From Bacilli bacterium (GTDB lineage: Bacteria; Bacillota; Bacilli; Tumebacillales; JAQBPP01), in contig JAQBPP010000056.1 of NCBI GenBank assembly GCA_028287455.1, positions 1 through 7,538 on the forward strand: a DNA stretch of 7,538 nt, given 5' to 3'. Both the position numbers and the translations under genes were made by a program. The first letter of the stretch is position 1. Every line of letters starts with the position of its first letter. This document shows, piece after piece, positions 5,891-7,538 of the stretch. Below the pieces are notes generated by a model, which saw only the letters and a program-made list of their open reading frames with translations, did not search any database and was not told where the DNA came from.

Positions 5891-6754
5891 AAACTCAGCT
5901 AAACATTGGTCAAACAGTTCACGACTCAAAGTCAAGTCTTGCCCTGTGATCGCTTCTTCTTTGTAACCTTGAATCAATTCTTCGTAGGGTGGAGCAGTGT
6001 CATCTTTGAAAATAAGCCCTGTCAGCATGCCTTGGTTTTCTTGTACTTTTGCCATGGCTTTGCTGCGGTCACTAGCGTCGTAACCTTCAACAGTATCCAG
6101 GTCCAAACAATTCTCTTTGTACCATTCATAAGTGTTTACTTTGTTAAACGTAACGCAAGGTGAAAATACGTTGACCAGTGAGAAACCTTTGTGTTGAATC
6201 GCTTCTTTGATAACACGTGTCAATTGTTTGATGTTGCTCGACTGGCTTTGCGCAAGGAAAGTGATGCCTGCGCCAAGTGCAACAGCCGAAGGAATCAATT
6301 GATGCTCGATATTTGGGAGTGGTGATTTTTTCTCATTGATAAAGCCGTGTGCTGAAGTAGGTGATGTTTGGCCTTTGGTCAATCCATAAATTGCGTTGTC
6401 CATCACAATGTAAGTGATATTCATGTTACGACGGACAGCGTGCATGAAGTGGTTGAGACCAATCCCGAATCCGTCACCGTCGCCGCCGGAAGCCAAAACA
6501 GTCAGGTTGCGGTTAGCCAGTTTAATGCCTTGTGCAACGGGCAGTGAACGTCCGTGAATGGCATGAAAACCGTAGGAGTTAATGTAACCCGAAATACGAC
6601 CCGAACAACCGATACCAGAAACAACTGCTACATTTTGAGGTTCTGCGCCAATTTCAGCCAAAGCGCGTTGAATTGCAGATTGAACGGCAAAGTCGCCGCA
6701 GCCAGGACACCAGTTGGGAGTTACCTTATTACGAAAATCTTGTACTGTAGCCAT
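5885..6754 (-). CDS. korB: 2-oxoacid:ferredoxin oxidoreductase, beta subunit
   Basis: A complete 289-residue beta subunit, the usual length for the two-subunit KorAB type. It binds thiamine pyrophosphate and a [4Fe-4S] cluster. Cluster ligands are visible as WCPGC (C16, C19), GIGCSGR (C50) and FSPCVTFN (C200). The thiamine pyrophosphate motif runs from GDGDGFGIG at 91-99 to MDNAIYGLTKGQ at 118-129. The complex converts a 2-oxoacid, commonly 2-oxoglutarate, plus CoA to acyl-CoA and CO2 with ferredoxin as electron acceptor, in the cytoplasm. Substrate preference cannot be settled here; pyruvate or branched 2-oxoacids remain possible. The ATG follows the korA stop by two bases. Its ribosome binding site AAGGAG (complement of 6766-6771) lies inside korA, indicating translational coupling and equal expression of both subunits. 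Two hairpins lie at its end. No sign of damage. Confidence 0.94.
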   Translation of the reverse strand: MATVQDFRNKVTPNWCPGCGDFAVQSAIQRALAEIGAEPQNVAVVSGIGCSGRISGYINSYGFHAIHGRSLPVAQGIKLANRNLTVLASGGDGDGFGIGLNHFMHAVRRNMNITYIVMDNAIYGLTKGQTSPTSAHGFINEKKSPLPNIEHQLIPSAVALGAGITFLAQSQSSNIKQLTRVIKEAIQHKGFSLVNVFSPCVTFNKVNTYEWYKENCLDLDTVEGYDASDRSKAMAKVQENQGMLTGLIFKDDTAPPYEELIQGYKEEAITGQDLTLSRELFDQCLAEFA

Positions 6755-6756
6755 TT

Positions 6757-7538
6757 TTACAACAACTCCTTACAGGACGAGTAAATTTCTTTGGGTAGAT
6801 ACGGATTGCCATCATATTTCAGCTCGGAAGCAAAATTGCCTTTGACGCCAAAGTGCTGCATCAGGTGCATCAGTTGTCCAGTCCTGTTGTTTTCAATCAC
6901 CAGCACTTTTTTCGCGCGGTTAACGTGAGTCTGCAGCTGTTCAGTTGGGAACGGCAGGATCACACGCACTTGTGCATGGCCAACTTTATGCCCTTCAGCT
7001 TGCAGTTTGATCATGGCTTCTTGAATAACGCCGATACTGGAACCTGAACCCACAATCAGCAAATCAGGATCTTCAGCGCCATCATAGCTAACAGCGCCTG
7101 AGAAATTGAAATTATCAAGTTTTTCCATCCGTTTATCCATCATTTTCACACGGTTTCCTGACTCTTCAACCGGCCGGCCGGTTTCTGCATGCTCGACGCC
7201 GGTTACGTGGTGAATACCGCCTTTTTGACCGGGGAAAACGCGGGGTGAAATGTGGTCGTCTGTTAACTCGTACCGTTTAAACAGCTCGCCGGCAGGAACT
7301 GCTTCGAGCTCCGCAGGAGTAGCCAATCTGCCGCGATCGATCGAAATTTTGCTGTAGTCGAACGGCTCAACCGTTTGTTTTGCCAGAGACAAGGCTAAAT
7401 CGGTTAATACGATCACGGGGCATTGGTATCGTTCAGCATAATTGAATGCTTGAATCATTACGTAGAAACACTCTTCCGCGGTGGCTGGGGTCAATACGAT
7501 TTTGGGGATTTCTCCGTGTGTGCCGAACAAAGCGGCCA
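6757..7538 (-). CDS. korA: 2-oxoacid:ferredoxin oxidoreductase, alpha subunit (N-terminal part beyond window)
   Basis: About 259 residues from the C-terminal part of KorA, which normally has 570-590 residues with a gamma domain fused in front of the alpha domain. The frame stays open to the right edge, reading Ala-Ala-Leu-Phe-Gly-Thr-His-Gly, so the TTG at 7530 is internal and the gene starts outside. Visible family blocks are THGEIPKIVLTPAT and ECFYVMIQAFNYAERYQCPV (alpha domain, thiamine pyrophosphate-facing part), PVIVLTDLALS, the SPRVFPGQKGGIHHVTGVEH stretch typical of KorA, and the C-terminal LLIVGSGSSIGVIQEA and VLVIENNRTGQLMHLM segments of the last alpha/beta domain. It forms the active enzyme with the beta subunit encoded two bases downstream. 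No frameshift is seen in the visible part. The promoter lies outside the window. Confidence 0.93.
   Translation of the reverse strand, partial: AALFGTHGEIPKIVLTPATAEECFYVMIQAFNYAERYQCPVIVLTDLALSLAKQTVEPFDYSKISIDRGRLATPAELEAVPAGELFKRYELTDDHISPRVFPGQKGGIHHVTGVEHAETGRPVEESGNRVKMMDKRMEKLDNFNFSGAVSYDGAEDPDLLIVGSGSSIGVIQEAMIKLQAEGHKVGHAQVRVILPFPTEQLQTHVNRAKKVLVIENNRTGQLMHLMQHFGVKGNFASELKYDGNPYLPKEIYSSCKELL

Noticed and set aside
7528..7530. TTG as a possible start of korA
   Set aside because: The frame stays open upstream to the edge and reads conserved KorA-type residues; the family is more than twice as long as the visible part, so this codon is internal.
1..7538. CRISPR array, tRNA, insertion sequence or phage remnant
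   Set aside because: No spaced direct repeats, no cloverleaf, no transposase-like protein and no terminal inverted repeats with target duplications were seen; the genes fill the window almost completely with housekeeping-type families.

Overview
The window is an ordinary-looking chromosomal segment of about 7.5 kb. It most likely comes from a Gram-positive, spore-former-type Firmicute of the order Bacillales. The grounds are protein-family content (YunC/DUF1805, a DUF4080 B12-binding radical SAM protein, a YtkD-like NUDIX protein, a Bacillales-style KorA/KorB pair), strong AGGAGG-type ribosome binding sites and frequent GTG starts. A placement near Alicyclobacillaceae (Tumebacillus/Effusibacillus-like) is only an impression from the protein sequences. 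No mobile element, phage gene, CRISPR array, tRNA or rRNA was seen.

Layout from left to right. (1) 1-1074, plus: a membrane-anchored family 2 glycosyltransferase that has lost its first residues to the window edge. (2) 1145-1465, minus: a YunC-family (DUF1805) protein, convergent with the glycosyltransferase; both genes end on a perfect 10-bp hairpin. (3) 1575-3413, plus: a B12-binding-fold radical SAM protein with a DUF4080 C-terminal region. It is followed 25 bases later by a 66-residue acidic, low-complexity small protein with a near-perfect Shine-Dalgarno sequence (3439-3639). (4) 3742-4074, minus: an unrecognised 110-residue protein with a strongly acidic tail. (5) 4157-5341 and 5344-5835, plus: a MidA/NDUFAF7-family methyltransferase and a YtkD-like NUDIX hydrolase, two bases apart. 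(6) 5885-6754 and 6757-7538, minus: the beta subunit and the C-terminal part of the alpha subunit of a 2-oxoacid:ferredoxin oxidoreductase, also two bases apart, with alpha running off the right edge.

The genes form short alternating transcription units. Three convergent junctions (about 1117-1140, 3662-3695 and 5817-5890) each hold a hairpin. Two divergent junctions (1466-1568 and 4075-4156) must hold the promoters. KorA and KorB form one enzyme; methyltransferase plus NUDIX, and radical SAM plus small protein, are probably co-transcribed pairs. No shared pathway for the whole window can be argued from sequence.

I found no convincing new multi-gene system. The parts most worth a second look are the radical SAM/small acidic protein pair, the unknown acidic-tailed protein, and the hairpin whose loop holds the NUDIX stop codon.
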